The notes under the pieces are model-generated. The model did not search any database, was not told the DNA's origin, and was given only the letters and a program-made list of their open reading frames with translations. The position numbers were made by a program, and so were the translations under genes. Positions 48,039-59,530 of a DNA stretch of 64,000 bases are shown here, piece after piece. The stretch is from Gammaproteobacteria bacterium (lineage in GTDB: Bacteria; Pseudomonadota; Gammaproteobacteria; Pseudomonadales; Halieaceae), in the NCBI GenBank assembly GCA_030428835.1, contig JAUIEP010000005.1, positions 1 to 64,000 of the forward strand, read 5' to 3'. Every line of letters starts with the position of its first letter. The first letter of the stretch is position 1.

Positions 48039-48058
48039 TGGTGCCGAAGGCGGGACTT
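48039..48058. repeat. Right attachment site (attR core) in tRNA-Leu
   Basis: The last 20 bases of tRNA-Leu including CCA, exactly repeated at 33441-33460. Integration preserves the tRNA. Confidence 0.9.
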
Positions 48059-48124
48059 GAACCCGCACGAGCATAGCTCACTACCCCCTCAAGATAGCGT
48101 GTCTACCAATTCCACCACTTCGGC
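48039..48124 (-). tRNA. tRNA-Leu (GAG)
   Basis: 86 nt, acceptor GCCGAAG/CTTCGGC, long variable arm, anticodon GAG in loop TTGAGGG, CCA encoded. Matches E. coli leuU, and sits 16 bp after secG as expected. It is the integration target of the island. Confidence 0.95.
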
Positions 48125-48140
48125 AATTACGTGTATTCCC

Positions 48141-48530
48141 TTACTCGATCTCGGGCAGGTCGTCTTCCGCAGAGCCCATGACCGCGGGAATGTCTTCCTC
48201 CAGTTGAGGCAGGTCCTCGCTGCCCGGCACGACCTCCTCGGCCGCCTGCTGCTGCATCTCCACCGGTATGTCCAGGCCGAGTTCGTCGACCTCGACCGAC
48301 GCCTGGCTGGCCAACAGCGCCAGGCCGAAGCTGGTGGCGAAAAACAGCGTGACCAGCCAACCGGTGGTGCGGGTGAGCACATTGCCGCTGCCGTCGGAAC
48401 CGAACAGCGTCTGCGATGCGCCCGCACCGAACGAGGCACCCATGTCGGCGCCCTTGCCCTGCTGGATCATCACCAGGCCGATAATGGCCAGGGCGGTCAG
48501 CAGGTGAACTACGAGGATTATCTGTTCCAT
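48141..48530 (-). CDS. secG: Preprotein translocase subunit SecG
   Basis: Inner-membrane subunit of the SecYEG channel. 129 aa with two membrane helices (IILVVHLLTALAIIGLVMIQQGKG; GWLVTLFFATSFGLALLA) and the conserved GKGADMGASFGAGASQTLFGSDGSGN loop, then an acidic tail. Between tpiA and tRNA-Leu as in Pseudomonas. Confidence 0.94.
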   Translation of the reverse strand: MEQIILVVHLLTALAIIGLVMIQQGKGADMGASFGAGASQTLFGSDGSGNVLTRTTGWLVTLFFATSFGLALLASQASVEVDELGLDIPVEMQQQAAEEVVPGSEDLPQLEEDIPAVMGSAEDDLPEIE

Positions 48531-48568
48531 ATATCGTGACCCCCTCCGGGGGGTTAACTCATTCCTCT

Positions 48569-49312
48569 TCAGGCCGCGGCGTTTACAATCGCCTGGAAAT
48601 CCGCCGCCTTGAGTGACGCTCCGCCCACCAGGGCGCCGTCGATGTCCTGTTGCGCGAACAACTCGCCCGCGTTGTCCGCCTTCACGCTGCCGCCGTACAG
48701 CACGCGTGTCGTGTCGCCGTCGAGCCCCGCCAGGCCATCCAGTTCGCCGCGAATAAACGCGTGCATGGACTGGGCTTCTCCCGGCGTTGCCGTCAGGCCG
48801 GTGCCGATTGCCCAGACCGGCTCATAGGCGACCACGAGGCCGGGCGCACTGACCAGTTCGCCAAGCGCGCCCTTCAGCTGTGCTGCCACGACGCCCTGCG
48901 CATCGCCCGCCTCGCGTTGCTCGCGCGTCTCGCCGACACACAGTATCGGCTGCAATCCCGCACCCAGCGCCGCCGCCAGCTTGGCAGCCACCAGGGCATC
49001 GCTCTCGGCGTGGTACTGGCGCCGCTCCGAGTGCCCGATGATCACCCACTGACAACCCGCATCCGCCAGCATCGCGGCCGCGACTTCACCCGTGAAGGCG
49101 CCCTCTTCCTGCGCGCTGCAGTCCTGTGCGCCGACAGCCACCGCGCTGCCCGCGCAAAGCGACAGGGCCTGGTGGATGTGCAGGTAGGTCGGACAAACCG
49201 CCACGCCTACACCGCCCGGCGCGGGCGCGGCTACCAGATCGGTCAACAGCGCGTGTACGCTGTCGCGGGAGCCGTGCATTTTCCAGTTACCGACAACCAG
49301 CCGCTGGCGCAT
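48569..49312 (-). CDS. tpiA: Triosephosphate isomerase
   Basis: Interconverts dihydroxyacetone phosphate and glyceraldehyde 3-phosphate. 247 aa with VVGNWKMHGS (Asn9, Lys11), WVIIGHSERRQ (catalytic His), VVAYEPVWAIGTG (catalytic Glu) and YGGSVKADN. 38 bp upstream of secG on the same strand. Confidence 0.97.
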   Translation of the reverse strand: MRQRLVVGNWKMHGSRDSVHALLTDLVAAPAPGGVGVAVCPTYLHIHQALSLCAGSAVAVGAQDCSAQEEGAFTGEVAAAMLADAGCQWVIIGHSERRQYHAESDALVAAKLAAALGAGLQPILCVGETREQREAGDAQGVVAAQLKGALGELVSAPGLVVAYEPVWAIGTGLTATPGEAQSMHAFIRGELDGLAGLDGDTTRVLYGGSVKADNAGELFAQQDIDGALVGGASLKAADFQAIVNAAA

Positions 49313-49396
49313 CAGGCTCCCCCGGTCAAAAAAGCGGCGGCAATGTTAACCAAGATAGGGGGTTGATACAAGGCGCTGGCCGGTGACGGCGGGGTC

Positions 49397-50746
49397 TCAG
49401 GACAGGGCACGCTCGACGTGCTCGGCGAGTCCGGAACACAGGCTGTTGACCGCCTCGGCGTCCTCGCCCTCCACCATGACACGCACCTTGGGTTCCGTAC
49501 CGGAGGGGCGCAGCAGCACCCGGCCGCGCTCACCCAGCTGTTCCTCGACCGCCTGTACGGCGGCGTCGATCTCGGGGTAGTCGGCAAGATTCACACGTCC
49601 GCCGGCGGCCACGTTGATCATGGTCTGGGGGTACATACTGATACCCGCGCGCAGGCCCCGGAGGTCACCGCCCGCGGCCTGCAACGCCATCAGCACCTGC
49701 AGCGAGGCCACGATGCCGTCGCCGGTAGTGGTGACGTCCGAGCAGATAATATGGCCGGAGGACTCTCCGCCCAGCGCCCAGCGATTGGCCTCCATCAGCT
49801 CCTTCACATAGCGGTCGCCGACCTTGGCCCGGGCAAACTGCAGACCGGCCTCCTTGAGCGCCAGTTCCAGGCCCAGGTTGGACATCTGCGTGCCCACGAC
49901 GCCGGCATCGGACTTGCCGATGGCCATGCGGTGCATGGCGATGATATACACGAGCTCGTCGCCGTCGATCACCTGGCCGTCGCCATCGACCATCAGCACG
50001 CGGTCGCCGTCGCCGTCGTAGGCGATGCCGATATCGGCGCGCTCGCTGCGGACCAGCTCGGACAGCGCGCCGATGTCGGTGGAGCCAACGCCCTCGTTGA
50101 TATTGAAGCCGTCGGGCGCAACCCCCATGGCGACCACCTGGGCGCCGAGTTCCGACAGGACTTTCGGCGCGATGTGGTACGTGGCGCCATGGGCGCAATC
50201 CAGCGCGATCTTGAGCCCGCGCAGGCTGAAACCCTCGGGCACGGTCGACTTGCAGAATTCGGTGTAGCGCCCGGCGGCATCCTCCACGCGCACGACCTTG
50301 CCGATCTGGCGCGAGGGTACCGTCACCATGTCCTTGTCGAGTTCTTCCTCGATGGCATGCTCGACGTCATCGGGCAGCTTGGCGCCGTCCGCGCCGAAGA
50401 ATTTGATGCCGTTGTCGTAGAAAGGATTGTGCGAGGCGCTGATCACAATCCCCGCGTCCGCGTTCTGCTTGCGGATCATGATCGCCACCGCCGGTGTCGG
50501 CATGGGGCCCAGCAACTTCACGTTGACGCCGGCGGCGACCAGTCCAGCCTCGAGTGCGGACTCGAACATGTAGCCGGACACGCGCGTGTCCTTGCCAATA
50601 ATCACGGTGCAGGACGACCCTTCGGGACAGCTGCGCGCAAACACCCGGCCACTGGCCCAGCCGAGCTTCAGCATGAAATCCGGCGTGATGGGGTAGTCGC
50701 CCACCCGGCCGCGGATGCCGTCTGTACCGAAGTAGCGTTTGCTCAT
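49397..50746 (-). CDS. glmM: Phosphoglucosamine mutase
   Basis: Converts glucosamine 6-phosphate to glucosamine 1-phosphate for UDP-GlcNAc. 449 aa: [16 protein letters not shown], active-site [11 protein letters not shown] with phospho-acceptor Ser105, metal loop DGDGDR, sugar loop GGESSGH, phosphate-binding [15 protein letters not shown] 50746 overlaps the folP stop in ATGA. Confidence 0.97.
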   Translation of the reverse strand: MSKRYFGTDGIRGRVGDYPITPDFMLKLGWASGRVFARSCPEGSSCTVIIGKDTRVSGYMFESALEAGLVAAGVNVKLLGPMPTPAVAIMIRKQNADAGIVISASHNPFYDNGIKFFGADGAKLPDDVEHAIEEELDKDMVTVPSRQIGKVVRVEDAAGRYTEFCKSTVPEGFSLRGLKIALDCAHGATYHIAPKVLSELGAQVVAMGVAPDGFNINEGVGSTDIGALSELVRSERADIGIAYDGDGDRVLMVDGDGQVIDGDELVYIIAMHRMAIGKSDAGVVGTQMSNLGLELALKEAGLQFARAKVGDRYVKELMEANRWALGGESSGHIICSDVTTTGDGIVASLQVLMALQAAGGDLRGLRAGISMYPQTMINVAAGGRVNLADYPEIDAAVQAVEEQLGERGRVLLRPSGTEPKVRVMVEGEDAEAVNSLCSGLAEHVERALS

Positions 50747-51621
50747 TGCGTTATCGTTTCCCCGAGTGCCGACCACATGGCCAGCGCGTCGTGTGTGGCG
50801 CGGACATCGTGCGTCCTGACGACCCGCGCGCCGCGCTCCACGGCCATCACCGCCAGCGCCAGGCTCGCGGGCAGCCGCTCGTCCACATCGCGACCGATCA
50901 GCTTGCCGATCATCGACTTGCGCGACAGTCCCACCAGCACGGGCCAGCCCCGCTCCGCGAGCCGGGACAGACCCGCCAGTAGAGCCATATTGTGCGCCAC
51001 GGTCTTGCCAAATCCAAAGCCGGGGTCCACCAGGATACGCCGGGTTGTGATGCCGTTCTCAACACAGGCCGCCACGCGACCCTCGAGGTAGGCGACCACC
51101 TCCGCCACCACATCGCCATAGCTGGGATTGACCTGCATGCTGCCCGGCTCGCCCTGCATGTGCATCAGGCAGACCGGCAGGCCGGTCGCCGCCGCGGCGG
51201 CCAGCGCGCCGGGACGCGTCAGGGCCCGCACGTCGTTGATCATCCCGGCGCCGCGGTTCGCCGCCTCCAGCATGAGGTCGGGCGTACTGGTGTCGACTGA
51301 AATGACGACGTCGAGTTCCGCGGCGATGCGTTCCAGCAGGGGCAGGACCCGGTCCATCTCCTGGCCCGGGGTGACCGGCGCGGCGCCCGGGCGGGTGGAC
51401 TCGCCGCCGATGTCGAGGATCGCGGCGCCGTCATCCACCATGGCGCGGGCGCGCCGCAGCGCGAGATCGAGATCGAGCGCGTCGCCCGCGTAGAGTGTGC
51501 CGCCGTCGGAAAACGAGTCTGGGGTTACGTTGATTACGCCCATCACCTGCGGGCGGGAGAGTTCCAGGGCGCGGCCGGCGCAGTCGAGGACCGCGCCCGT
51601 CACGCTCGCGGGATTGGACAA
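50743..51621 (-). CDS. folP: Dihydropteroate synthase
   Basis: Joins pterin diphosphate to p-aminobenzoate in folate synthesis; the sulfonamide target. 292 aa with [43 protein letters not shown] and DPGFGFGKT. The start is TTG 51621 by frame, without a good ribosome site; ATG at the VMGVINV motif would be too short. Downstream of ftsH by 13 bp, translationally linked to glmM. Confidence 0.95.
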   Translation of the reverse strand: MSNPASVTGAVLDCAGRALELSRPQVMGVINVTPDSFSDGGTLYAGDALDLDLALRRARAMVDDGAAILDIGGESTRPGAAPVTPGQEMDRVLPLLERIAAELDVVISVDTSTPDLMLEAANRGAGMINDVRALTRPGALAAAAATGLPVCLMHMQGEPGSMQVNPSYGDVVAEVVAYLEGRVAACVENGITTRRILVDPGFGFGKTVAHNMALLAGLSRLAERGWPVLVGLSRKSMIGKLIGRDVDERLPASLALAVMAVERGARVVRTHDVRATHDALAMWSALGETITQ

Positions 51622-51634
51622 GGGGAGGTGCCGG

Positions 51635-53557
<1,923 letters not shown>

Positions 53558-53774
53558 CGCCGTTTCCTCTTCGCGGAGGCCCTGCTTTTTGCGTCGCCGC
53601 GTCATGTCGCCGACTAAGGAAGTACGTCTCTTCCCGCACCTCGGATTATAGCTGAATCCACTCCTTCGGAGTGGGAATAGGCGAGTAAAAACCGTGACTT
53701 AGGTTGGAAATACGCCCCGGCCTCCCGGGACTGGTCACACCAATCTACTACAGTTGGGTCTCGCGCTCCATGTT

Positions 53775-54404
53775 TCAAGCCTCGCCGCGGAAGCCCGTGG
53801 CCACCAGGTACACCTCCCGCGAGCGCGGCCTTGAGGCCTGCGGCTTACGCGTCAGGACCCGCTCGAAACTGCCCCGCGCCTCGCGGAACAACTCGTCGAA
53901 GCCCTCGCCCTGGAAGACCTTGGTGACCATGGCACCGCCCGGCGCGAGTACGCGCCGGGCGAGGTCGAGCGCCAGCTCCACCAGGTACATGGACCGCGGT
54001 TGGTCCACCGCGTTCATACCGCTCAGGTTCGGGGCCATATCGGAGATCACGATGTCCGCGCGGGTGTCGCCGAGCGCCGCCAGCAGCGCCTCGAACACCG
54101 CCTCCTCGGTGAAATCGCCCTGGATGAAATCCACGCCGGCGAGGCTGTCCATGGGCAGGATGTCGGAGGCGATAACCCTGCCGCCGTGCCCCACTGCGTG
54201 CGCTGCGACCTGCGACCAGCCGCCGGGGGCGCTGCCGAGGTCGATCACGGTCATGCCGGGGCGTAGCAGGCGGTCTTTCTCCTGCAGTTCCAGCAGCTTG
54301 TAGCAGGCGCGCGAGCGGTAACCCTCGCGCTGCGCCTGCAGCACGTAGGGGTCGTCGCGGTGCTCCTTGAGCCAGGCCTTGCTGGAGGAACGCTTTTTCG
54401 CCAT
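53775..54404 (-). CDS. rlmE: 23S rRNA 2'-O-ribose U2552 methyltransferase
   Basis: Heat-shock rRNA methyltransferase (RrmJ/FtsJ). 209 aa from [18 protein letters not shown] motif [13 protein letters not shown], and the K-D-K-E tetrad including [16 protein letters not shown] and VTKVFQGEG. Just upstream of ftsH as in E. coli, divergent from yhbY. Confidence 0.95.
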   Translation of the reverse strand: MAKKRSSSKAWLKEHRDDPYVLQAQREGYRSRACYKLLELQEKDRLLRPGMTVIDLGSAPGGWSQVAAHAVGHGGRVIASDILPMDSLAGVDFIQGDFTEEAVFEALLAALGDTRADIVISDMAPNLSGMNAVDQPRSMYLVELALDLARRVLAPGGAMVTKVFQGEGFDELFREARGSFERVLTRKPQASRPRSREVYLVATGFRGEA

Positions 54405-54508
54405 GCCGCCGTGGTCCCGGTAGGTTGTGCCGCGGTGGGCCTTGTGTAGAATGGCCGCCCCCCGGCGCGAGGCCGGATATTCTACCCTGTATTGGGGCAC
54501 GGCAAGAC

Positions 54509-54820
54509 ATGAGCAAGAAAGGCGACTGGGACCCGAAACAACTGCGGGCGATCGGACACAAGCTGAAGCCCGTGGTAACGGTCAGCGGCAACGGGCTAAG
54601 CGAGGGCGTGATGGCCGAGGTCGACCGCGCACTGGCGCAGCACGAGCTGGTCAAGGTGAAGCTCGCCGTGGGTAGTCGCGATGCGCGCGCGGAAGTCACC
54701 GAGGAACTCTGCACGCGGGCCGGCGCCGAACTGGTGCAGGCGATCGGCAATGTGATCCTGGTCCTGCGCCGGGCGGAACACCCGGACCCGAAACTCTCCA
54801 ACCTGATCCGCCCCCTCTAG
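54509..54820 (+). CDS. yhbY: CRM-domain ribosome assembly RNA-binding protein
   Basis: 103 aa single CRM domain beginning [34 protein letters not shown]; the GHKLKPVV...GxGLS pattern is the RNA-binding loop. Divergent from rlmE with a 100-bp shared promoter region, as in E. coli. The frame is open upstream to 54425 but the family start is ATG 54509. Confidence 0.94.
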   Translation: MSKKGDWDPKQLRAIGHKLKPVVTVSGNGLSEGVMAEVDRALAQHELVKVKLAVGSRDARAEVTEELCTRAGAELVQAIGNVILVLRRAEHPDPKLSNLIRPL

Positions 54821-54894
54821 TCCCTCCCCGGCTTCCCCGCGCGCCCGGGCATTCGCTAAGATGTCGACAACGGGGCAGCAACAGGGGAGCCGCC

Positions 54895-55239
54895 ATGGGA
54901 ACGGTCGTCGAATTTCCCGCGCAGAGCGCGCAGGGCAGTGCCTACCTCGAAAAACAGCTGCGCCAGTTGCTGGCGGCCAAAGGCGCCGACGACGCGCTGA
55001 TCGAGTTCGCGAGCAAGCAGCTCTCCTCGACTTACCGGCGGCTGAGCGAGGCTGAGCAGTACAGTTTTTCCGTGCATTTCCCCGAGTCGCTGAGCGGCGC
55101 CGAGAAGGAACGCCTGCGGGACGAGATCAACGCGGGACTGGAAGGTATCCGAAGCGAAAACCACGCGTTGTTGCTGGAACTGATCGCGCGCCTGCTGCTG
55201 ACCGAGATGCGGCTTTACCAGGAACAGCGCCAGGATTAG
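54895..55239 (+). CDS. Conserved hypothetical protein
   Basis: 114 aa, mostly alpha-helical by composition, no signal peptide or membrane helix. Not recognised. It ends overlapping the NrsF gene stop by 4 bp on the opposite strand. ATG 54895 after AGGGGAGCC. Confidence 0.65.
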   Translation: MGTVVEFPAQSAQGSAYLEKQLRQLLAAKGADDALIEFASKQLSSTYRRLSEAEQYSFSVHFPESLSGAEKERLRDEINAGLEGIRSENHALLLELIARLLLTEMRLYQEQRQD

Positions 55240-55883
55240 ATTGCAGCGCGCAGGCGCCCGATCAGCCAGACGAGGACGCACATCGCCGGGACAAAGAGCA
55301 ACCCGGGCAATACATGGTGCAGGAGGATGTGCGCTGTATCGTACATGCAGGCCAGTTGCATGAACCAGGCCGGCAGGAGTCCGCTGGCCAACCCCGCCCC
55401 CACAAGACTCGCGGTGGGTCGCAGCGGGTACAGCCTGCGCAACAAGTAAGCCCCGGCAACGAACGGCGGCAGTGCATACAGCACTGTCTCGCTGAAGCAG
55501 TGCGGACGCTTACCCAGCATGCCGGAATCCAGTGTCGGCACCGCGAAACCCGCAAGGATGTTGGCCAGCCACACCCCCAGCGCCGCGGCTCCCGCCCAGG
55601 CCAGGCCGCGCGTTGCGGCGCCAGGACTCGCCGAGCGCAGCACAGCAAACATCACCGCTGCGATACCCATGAGGCCGAAGACCACCTCCGCGAGAAAGCG
55701 AGGATGGTCCACCATCTGCCCAAGCGCGCCGGGTCGAGGCGCGCCGGAAGCCATGGTTACTCCGACCACCCAGGCAAGGCTGCCGAGCAACCAAAATGTC
55801 GCCAGGGCCTCCGGACGCGGCGCCAGCCTGACGGGGGCCAGGTCATCTACCAGGGCGTCGATCGTTTTATCGTGCCTGTTCAC
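55236..55883 (-). CDS. NrsF-family (DUF1109) anti-sigma factor
   Basis: 215 aa with about six membrane helices, HCFSETVLYALPPFVAGAYLLRRL and the pattern of DUF1109/NrsF, membrane proteins that hold ECF sigma factors inactive until metal or oxidative stress. GTG start overlaps the sigma factor stop by 4 bp. The frame is open to 55901 but the overlap start is preferred. Confidence 0.85.
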   Translation of the reverse strand: MNRHDKTIDALVDDLAPVRLAPRPEALATFWLLGSLAWVVGVTMASGAPRPGALGQMVDHPRFLAEVVFGLMGIAAVMFAVLRSASPGAATRGLAWAGAAALGVWLANILAGFAVPTLDSGMLGKRPHCFSETVLYALPPFVAGAYLLRRLYPLRPTASLVGAGLASGLLPAWFMQLACMYDTAHILLHHVLPGLLFVPAMCVLVWLIGRLRAAI

Positions 55884-56434
55884 AGCGGTTCCGAATCCCA
55901 CATACGGCGCAGGCGCCGGATGCCCCGGTGGATGCGCACTTTCAGTGCGCTCTCGGAGATATTCAATGTAGCCGCGGCCTCCGCCGTGCTCAGGCCCACG
56001 ATCTTGGTGAGCACAATCGGCTCACGGTACTGTTCGGCCAGCGCCGCGAGCATGCGACCGCTATCAAATTGCTCGGCAAGTCTGTCCGGCTGTTGGAGCA
56101 CGACCTCGGGCGCCGCGTCGAGTGTTGCCTCCCGACGTCGCACCTCCCTGCGGATGCGGTCCACCGCCTTGCGCCGTGCAATAGCGAACAGCCAGGGCCG
56201 GAACGGTCGCGCCGGGTCGTATGTATGGCGCGCCTCGTGGATCGCCAGCAATGTATCCTGCACGCAGTCATCGACGTGTGTCCCCGACCCCAACCGCGCA
56301 GAGTAGTATGCTTCGAGCATCGTTGATAATTCCCCCAACAGCAGGCGATAGTCCGCCTGGTCGCCGGCCTGCGCACTGACCATCAGCGCGGACCAGCGGC
56401 GCTCGTCCTCCTCGTATCGGATGGTTCCCTGCAT
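55880..56434 (-). CDS. ECF RNA polymerase sigma factor
   Basis: 184 aa. Region 2 (DDCVQDTLLAIHEARHTYDPARPFRPWLFAIARRKAVDRIRRE) and region 4 (YREPIVLTKIVGLSTAEAAATLNISESALKVRIHRGIRRLRRMW) are clear. Downstream NrsF anti-sigma fits the NrsF-linked ECF class. ATG 56434; the frame is open to 56503. Confidence 0.92.
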   Translation of the reverse strand: MQGTIRYEEDERRWSALMVSAQAGDQADYRLLLGELSTMLEAYYSARLGSGTHVDDCVQDTLLAIHEARHTYDPARPFRPWLFAIARRKAVDRIRREVRRREATLDAAPEVVLQQPDRLAEQFDSGRMLAALAEQYREPIVLTKIVGLSTAEAAATLNISESALKVRIHRGIRRLRRMWDSEPL

Positions 56435-56443
56435 ATAGTAAAG

Positions 56444-56483
56444 GCGGCCGGCACTCCCTAAAAAGCGGCCGGCACTCCCTAAA
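56444..56483. repeat. 19-bp direct repeat upstream of the ECF gene
   Basis: GCGGCCGGCACTCCCTAAA at 56444-56462 and 56465-56483, between the spondin gene and the ECF start, followed by a third partial GCGCCGGCC. It may be a duplication by slippage or a paired binding site. Confidence 0.7.
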
Positions 56484-56509
56484 GCGCCGGCCGAGTCACG
56501 CATCTGTCG

Positions 56510-57175
56510 CTATCGCACCCTTGTGACCGTGATTCGAGCGACGGGGTTCCGCCAGTCGTACACGGCCGGGCCGAGAATCTCGACCTCGGCCGGGCCGTCC
56601 AGGCTGTGGAATCCACCGCCGATGTACACATAGCCTTCCTGGTCAACCGGGCGATCCGGGTTGAAGCCCTCACCACCACAGCGCGGCCCGGGAATACTGG
56701 CGCAATCCTGGTCGTTCACCTCAGTGCCAGCGTCATACGCAGCCGCGTAGTACACCGCCGGTACACGGTTGCGTGGCAGCGCGACGCCGTCGAGGGCCAT
56801 AAAGGTGTCGTTTGTCGGGATCAGCATCGCCGCCACGGACAGCACGTCCTGCTGCGGCTGCGCGACTATCTCGGTCGACGTCGTCTCGCCAGGGCCGAGC
56901 AGCCCGTCGATCGTGGTGCTGTCACGGGTTACCGCTGCAACCTCATCCCCGAGCACGGCCGTGGAGCCACCCTCGGCGAGCTCTTCGAGACCCAGCGACG
57001 CCGGCTGGCCCAGCGTGAACAGCGCGGCTTCACGGTCGTGGCTGAGCACAAGCTGCGGCGTAAACGTCTGCCCGCGTGTGATGTTAGTTATGCTGACCTC
57101 ATAGGTCCGCTGCGCGTGGGCGGCGGAGCTGGTGACAACCAGCGCGAGGAGAAGAAACTGAATGGTTCTGAGCAT
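56510..57175 (-). CDS. Secreted spondin-domain protein
   Basis: 221 aa with signal peptide (MLRTIQFLLLALVVTSSAAHA) and a spondin N domain (YEVSITNITRGQTFTPQLVLSHD...MLIPTNDTFMALDGVALP...YYAAAYDAGTEVNDQDC). Exported. It heads the operon with the ECF sigma/NrsF pair, which suggests it is the sigma factor's main target. Function unknown. Confidence 0.8.
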   Translation of the reverse strand: MLRTIQFLLLALVVTSSAAHAQRTYEVSITNITRGQTFTPQLVLSHDREAALFTLGQPASLGLEELAEGGSTAVLGDEVAAVTRDSTTIDGLLGPGETTSTEIVAQPQQDVLSVAAMLIPTNDTFMALDGVALPRNRVPAVYYAAAYDAGTEVNDQDCASIPGPRCGGEGFNPDRPVDQEGYVYIGGGFHSLDGPAEVEILGPAVYDWRNPVARITVTRVR

Positions 57176-57212
57176 GGGTCCTCCCTTGGACTGTTCGATG
57201 ACTCAGTCCGTA

Positions 57213-57238
57213 TTCGCGGGAGGGCGGGGAAAGGTTAC
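57213..57238 (-). promoter_or_regulatory. ECF-type promoter of the spondin-ECF-NrsF operon
   Basis: On the minus strand GTAACC (57238-57233), a 16-bp spacer, and CGAA (57216-57213). From memory this equals the GTAACC-N16-CGAA consensus reported for Caulobacter SigF, an ECF factor controlled by an NrsF protein. The site lies ~38 bp before the spondin start, fitting autoregulation. Confidence 0.75.
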
Positions 57239-57257
57239 ACACTCACAAAAAAATAAT

Positions 57258-59090
57258 TCAGCCCGTGAACAAGGCCGCCAGGTTGTACACGCCGAGCGCC
57301 GCGAGATAGGCCAGCAGGAAGTAGCCACCGGCCATTTTCAGGGTGAGCGACACGGAGCGGCTCTCGCGCGCCAGGATGGCGAGGGTGGAAACGCACATCA
57401 GCGCGATGGCGAAGAACACCAGCAGCGCCAGGCCGGAGCCAATCGGCAGGCCGCTGGCCTGGATGTGATCCACCAGCGGCACCATGTCCTCGTCCGCGCC
57501 CTCGATGCCGAAGATCGTACCCAGGGTGCCCACGAAGACCTCGCGCGCAAGGAACGAGGTGAAGATGGCGACCCCGTAACGCCAGTCCAGGCCGATCGGC
57601 GCGAACAGCGGCTCCACCACGTGGCCGAGCTGGCCGAGCCAGGACTCCCCCAGGTCCGCGCCGTAGTTGGGGAAATAGCCGAGTATCCAGATGCCCACGG
57701 TCACGGCGAAGATGATCTTGCCCGCCTTGGTCACGAAGTGTTTCGCCCTGTTCCAGCTGTTGCGCATGATCGGCATCACCCCGGGTACGCGGTAGGGCGG
57801 CAGCTCCAGCACGAACGGCAGGTCGGAATAGTGGTCCTCGCTCGCGCGGGACACGAGTCCGGTAACGATCAGTGCGCAGAGCATGCCGAAGAAATACACG
57901 CTGAACATCGCGAGACCCTGCCAGCCGACAAGCCCGCCGAGGGCGGTGCCCTGCGGGATGAACGCCGCGATCAACAGCGTATACACCGGCAGGCGCGCGC
58001 TGCAGGGCATGAGCGGAATCGCCATGTAGGTCAGCAGGCGCTTGCGCGGCGAGTCGATGGCCCGCGCGGCGTAGATGCCGGGAATGGCGCAGGCGACGCC
58101 CGAGAGCATCGGGATAAAGCTCTTGCCGGTGAGGCCGAACACGCGCAGGGGCTTGTGGCAGATCAACGCCGCGCGCGCCATGTAGCCCGAGTCCTCCAGC
58201 AGCCCGATCACAAAGGTGAGCACGAAGATCTGCGGCACGAATACCAGGAACGCGCCTATGCCGCTGAACAACGCGTCGGCGGTGAAATCCCGCGCGATGT
58301 CATTGCCGATCAGCGGCACGACCAGGGACGCCAGCCAGCCGAGTATGCCCTCGACCGCGTCCATCATCGGCGCCGACCAGGTGAAGATGGACTGGAACAG
58401 CAGGTACATGATCACAAAAAACGCGACACCGCCGGCGACCGAGTGCAGGAAGAAGCTGTCCAGCGCGGTCTGGGTTTTCACCAGCACGTCGCCGCGCGGG
58501 CTGAAGCGCTGCGCCAACTGGTGCGCGGTACCGCGCAGGATCACGTCGGGGCTGTCCGCCAGTTCACGGCCGACGGCCGGGGCGCCCGCGTTCGCGCGCA
58601 ACTGGCGCACAATGGCGTCGACACCGCGCCCCGTGCGCGCTGAAATGGGCAGTACCGGCGCGTGCAGCGCCGCGGCGAGCCCGTCCGCGTCGAACGCGAG
58701 GCCGTGCCTGTCGAGTACGTCGATCATGTTGGCCAGCACGGTTACCGGCTTGCCGTTGCGCTGGCAGTCGCGAATCACCTGCAGCGTGAAATACAGGCTC
58801 TTCTCCAGGCGCGTGGCATCCACCACGCACAGCACCTGCTCTACATCCGGGTCCGCCAGCGCGCGCTCGAACTGGTCCACGGCGACCTGCTCCTCGGCGG
58901 AGATCGGTTGCAGCGAGTAGGTTCCCGGGAAGTCCACCAGTCGCATTTCCGGCATCGCCTGCAGGGGCCCGGTACCGACATCGACGGTGATGCCGGGAAA
59001 GTTCGCCACCTTCTGCGACAGGCCGGTCAGGCGGTTGAACAGCAGGCTCTTCCCGGAGTTCGGGCTGCCGACCAGCAGCGTCCTAGGCAT
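57258..59090 (-). CDS. feoB: Ferrous iron transporter FeoB
   Basis: Inner-membrane Fe(II) importer. 610 aa: G domain with GSPNSGKSLLFNRLTG, DFPGTYSL and a NMID G4 motif, then membrane core with Gate motif GVACAIPGIYAARAI and PLMPCSARLPVY. Somewhat short of E. coli FeoB (773 aa), with a compact C-terminus and no FeoC visible downstream. 7-bp overlap with feoA end. Confidence 0.95.
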   Translation of the reverse strand: MPRTLLVGSPNSGKSLLFNRLTGLSQKVANFPGITVDVGTGPLQAMPEMRLVDFPGTYSLQPISAEEQVAVDQFERALADPDVEQVLCVVDATRLEKSLYFTLQVIRDCQRNGKPVTVLANMIDVLDRHGLAFDADGLAAALHAPVLPISARTGRGVDAIVRQLRANAGAPAVGRELADSPDVILRGTAHQLAQRFSPRGDVLVKTQTALDSFFLHSVAGGVAFFVIMYLLFQSIFTWSAPMMDAVEGILGWLASLVVPLIGNDIARDFTADALFSGIGAFLVFVPQIFVLTFVIGLLEDSGYMARAALICHKPLRVFGLTGKSFIPMLSGVACAIPGIYAARAIDSPRKRLLTYMAIPLMPCSARLPVYTLLIAAFIPQGTALGGLVGWQGLAMFSVYFFGMLCALIVTGLVSRASEDHYSDLPFVLELPPYRVPGVMPIMRNSWNRAKHFVTKAGKIIFAVTVGIWILGYFPNYGADLGESWLGQLGHVVEPLFAPIGLDWRYGVAIFTSFLAREVFVGTLGTIFGIEGADEDMVPLVDHIQASGLPIGSGLALLVFFAIALMCVSTLAILARESRSVSLTLKMAGGYFLLAYLAALGVYNLAALFTG

Positions 59091-59322
59091 CCAGTTTCAC
59101 CCTGACGTGGGCGGCGACTTCGTCATCCAGGGAGAAGATGGTGTTGCTCACCCGGTAGACCTTGGGCGCGCCGAACGCCGGGGACTGCAGGCAGACCACG
59201 CGCTCACCCGGGTGAAAGCCGAACTCCAGCAACCGCACCTTGTAGGGCTCGGCGATGGCGTCGTCGTAGTCCAGGATTTCGCATTTGTCCCCCGCCTTGA
59301 GGGACCACAGAGTGAGGGTCAT
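59083..59322 (-). CDS. feoA: FeoA ferrous iron transport accessory protein
   Basis: 79-aa SH3-like domain (LWSLKAGDKCEILDYDD...RLLEFGFHPGERVVCLQ...VYRVSNTIFSLDDEVAAHVRV). Stop overlaps the feoB start region. Expected to be Fur-regulated; a Fur-like box lies upstream. Confidence 0.93.
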   Translation of the reverse strand: MTLTLWSLKAGDKCEILDYDDAIAEPYKVRLLEFGFHPGERVVCLQSPAFGAPKVYRVSNTIFSLDDEVAAHVRVKLDA

Positions 59323-59361
59323 ACCCGCCCCATTACCGAGTTTGAGCCGCGATGCTACCCG

Positions 59362-59382
59362 AAATGAGAATGGTTTGCATTA
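59362..59382. promoter_or_regulatory. Fur-box-like site upstream of feoA
   Basis: AAATGAGAATGGTTTGCATTA: TGAGAAT-G-GTTTGCA fits the 7-1-7 Fur consensus at about 10 of 14 positions, 40-60 bp upstream of feoA. Confidence 0.55.
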
Positions 59383-59475
59383 CTAAATCCGTCACTTAAA
59401 CGGGCGCACACCGCGTGGCAGCAGGGCTGTAGCGGCGCCATCCCTTTATCCGCTGATTGTTCGACATGCTTGTAA

Positions 59476-59494
59476 ATGCGAATGATTCTTATTA
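59476..59494. promoter_or_regulatory. Fur-box-like site upstream of the plus-strand unknown gene
   Basis: AATGCGAATGATTCTTATT followed by ATC matches the Fur pattern at about 10 of 14 core positions, ~37 bp before ATG 59531. The feoA and plus-strand genes share this 200-bp divergent region. Confidence 0.55.
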
Positions 59495-59530
59495 TCTTTG
59501 TCCCTGTTTCACCCAACTCAAGGACAAACC

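Larger units (their letters stand above)
33441..48058. mobile_element. Genomic island integrated at tRNA-Leu(GAG), ~14.6 kb
   Basis: Bounded by an exact 20-bp direct repeat of the tRNA 3' end (33441-33460 and 48039-48058) with a P4-like integrase next to the tRNA and integrase arm-type sites at both ends. Cargo includes AlpA, Toprim and DUF3987 genes, a type I restriction-modification operon with a DUF3800 gene, and an AT-rich DUF262 pair. No capsid, tail or conjugation genes. It separates tRNA-Leu from the tRNA-fMet cluster, which are close together in relatives. Confidence 0.9.
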
